From Neobacillus mesonae (lineage in GTDB: Bacteria; Bacillota; Bacilli; Bacillales; Cytobacillaceae), in contig NZ_JAMBNQ010000002.1 in assembly GCF_023715155.1 (NCBI RefSeq), positions 248,001-312,000 on the forward strand: DNA of 64,000 bases, given 5' to 3'. The notes below the pieces were generated by a model. It worked only from the letters and a program-made list of their open reading frames with translations, was not told the origin of the DNA and did not search any database. The first letter of the stretch is position 1; every line of letters starts with the position of its first letter. Shown here in pieces: positions 63,937-64,000 of this stretch. Both the position numbers and the translations under genes were made by a program.

Positions 63937-64000
63937 CATTTTAACGGCCAGATGCTTGCATACGTTTCAAAATCAGATTAGATAATTATGTTAAAATACG

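Overview
This window looks like the chromosome of a spore-forming Bacillaceae member of moderate GC content, possibly Neobacillus or Mesobacillus-like. The evidence is a type B RNase P RNA, a gerA-type germinant receptor operon, spoIID, spoIIQ, murA of the ywzB-ywmB-murA-spoIID block, ywpF/ssbB and ywqA/ywqB. Many of these genes have neighbours in the 'yw' region of Bacillus subtilis. TTG and GTG starts behind strong ribosome binding sites are frequent. The genus is inferred, not proven.

Layout. 1-2.6 kb: 3' end of uppP, rnpB on the minus strand, a hairpin-repeat array and a metallophosphoesterase. 3.1-4.2 kb: repeat arrays. 4.3-8.3 kb: a four-gene germinant receptor operon (A, B, C and a 53-aa D-type subunit). 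8.4-10.1 kb: a MarR regulator and an MFS exporter. 10.2-11.6 kb: a Cys-rich orphan and a DUF4405-type cytochrome-like membrane protein. 12.2-21.7 kb: cell-wall and sporulation genes (ywzB, ywmB, murA, spoIID, a VanZ-family gene, spoIIQ, a PBP3-like transpeptidase). 22.8-23.7 kb: an orphan and an alkyltransferase-like protein. 24.0-44.9 kb: a large, atypical type VII (ESX) secretion locus. 46.7-52 kb: a lipoprotein, ywpF, an ssbB-like gene, a decayed XRE regulator and a 3D-domain wall protein. 52-58 kb (minus): a SNF2 helicase, a YdeI-like protein and a SWIM-domain protein. 58-64 kb: a CWC-family protein, a Gmad2 lipoprotein, an M20 amidohydrolase, an adenine riboswitch driving adenosine deaminase, a SET-domain protein and a stand-alone EAL protein.

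The standout system is the ESX locus. It has EssC with a canonical-looking FHA domain, an EsaB/YukD-like protein, WXG100 proteins and an LXG-like candidate substrate with a glycine-rich hydrophobic tail. I see no ordinary EssA, EssB or EsaA. In their place are a DUF6382/pseudokinase-like protein fused to an FHA domain, a PP2C phosphatase, a membrane Ser/Thr kinase with outside repeats, a small membrane protein carrying six Thr-x-x-Leu/Ile motifs, and a 1665-aa surface protein of about 15 Ig-like repeats anchored at both ends. This suggests secretion gated by threonine phosphorylation, analogous to the PpkA/PppA/Fha switch of type VI systems.

The second standout is the intergenic DNA. At least seven arrays of tandem hairpin modules share a pitch of about 52 bp, close to five DNA turns, although their sequences belong to different families. 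A second class, built on CCGCGGAA/CCGCGAAT words, has a 21-bp (two-turn) pitch. The arrays avoid the genes, sit mostly downstream of operons, and include two blocks of more than 1 kb inside and beside the ESX locus.
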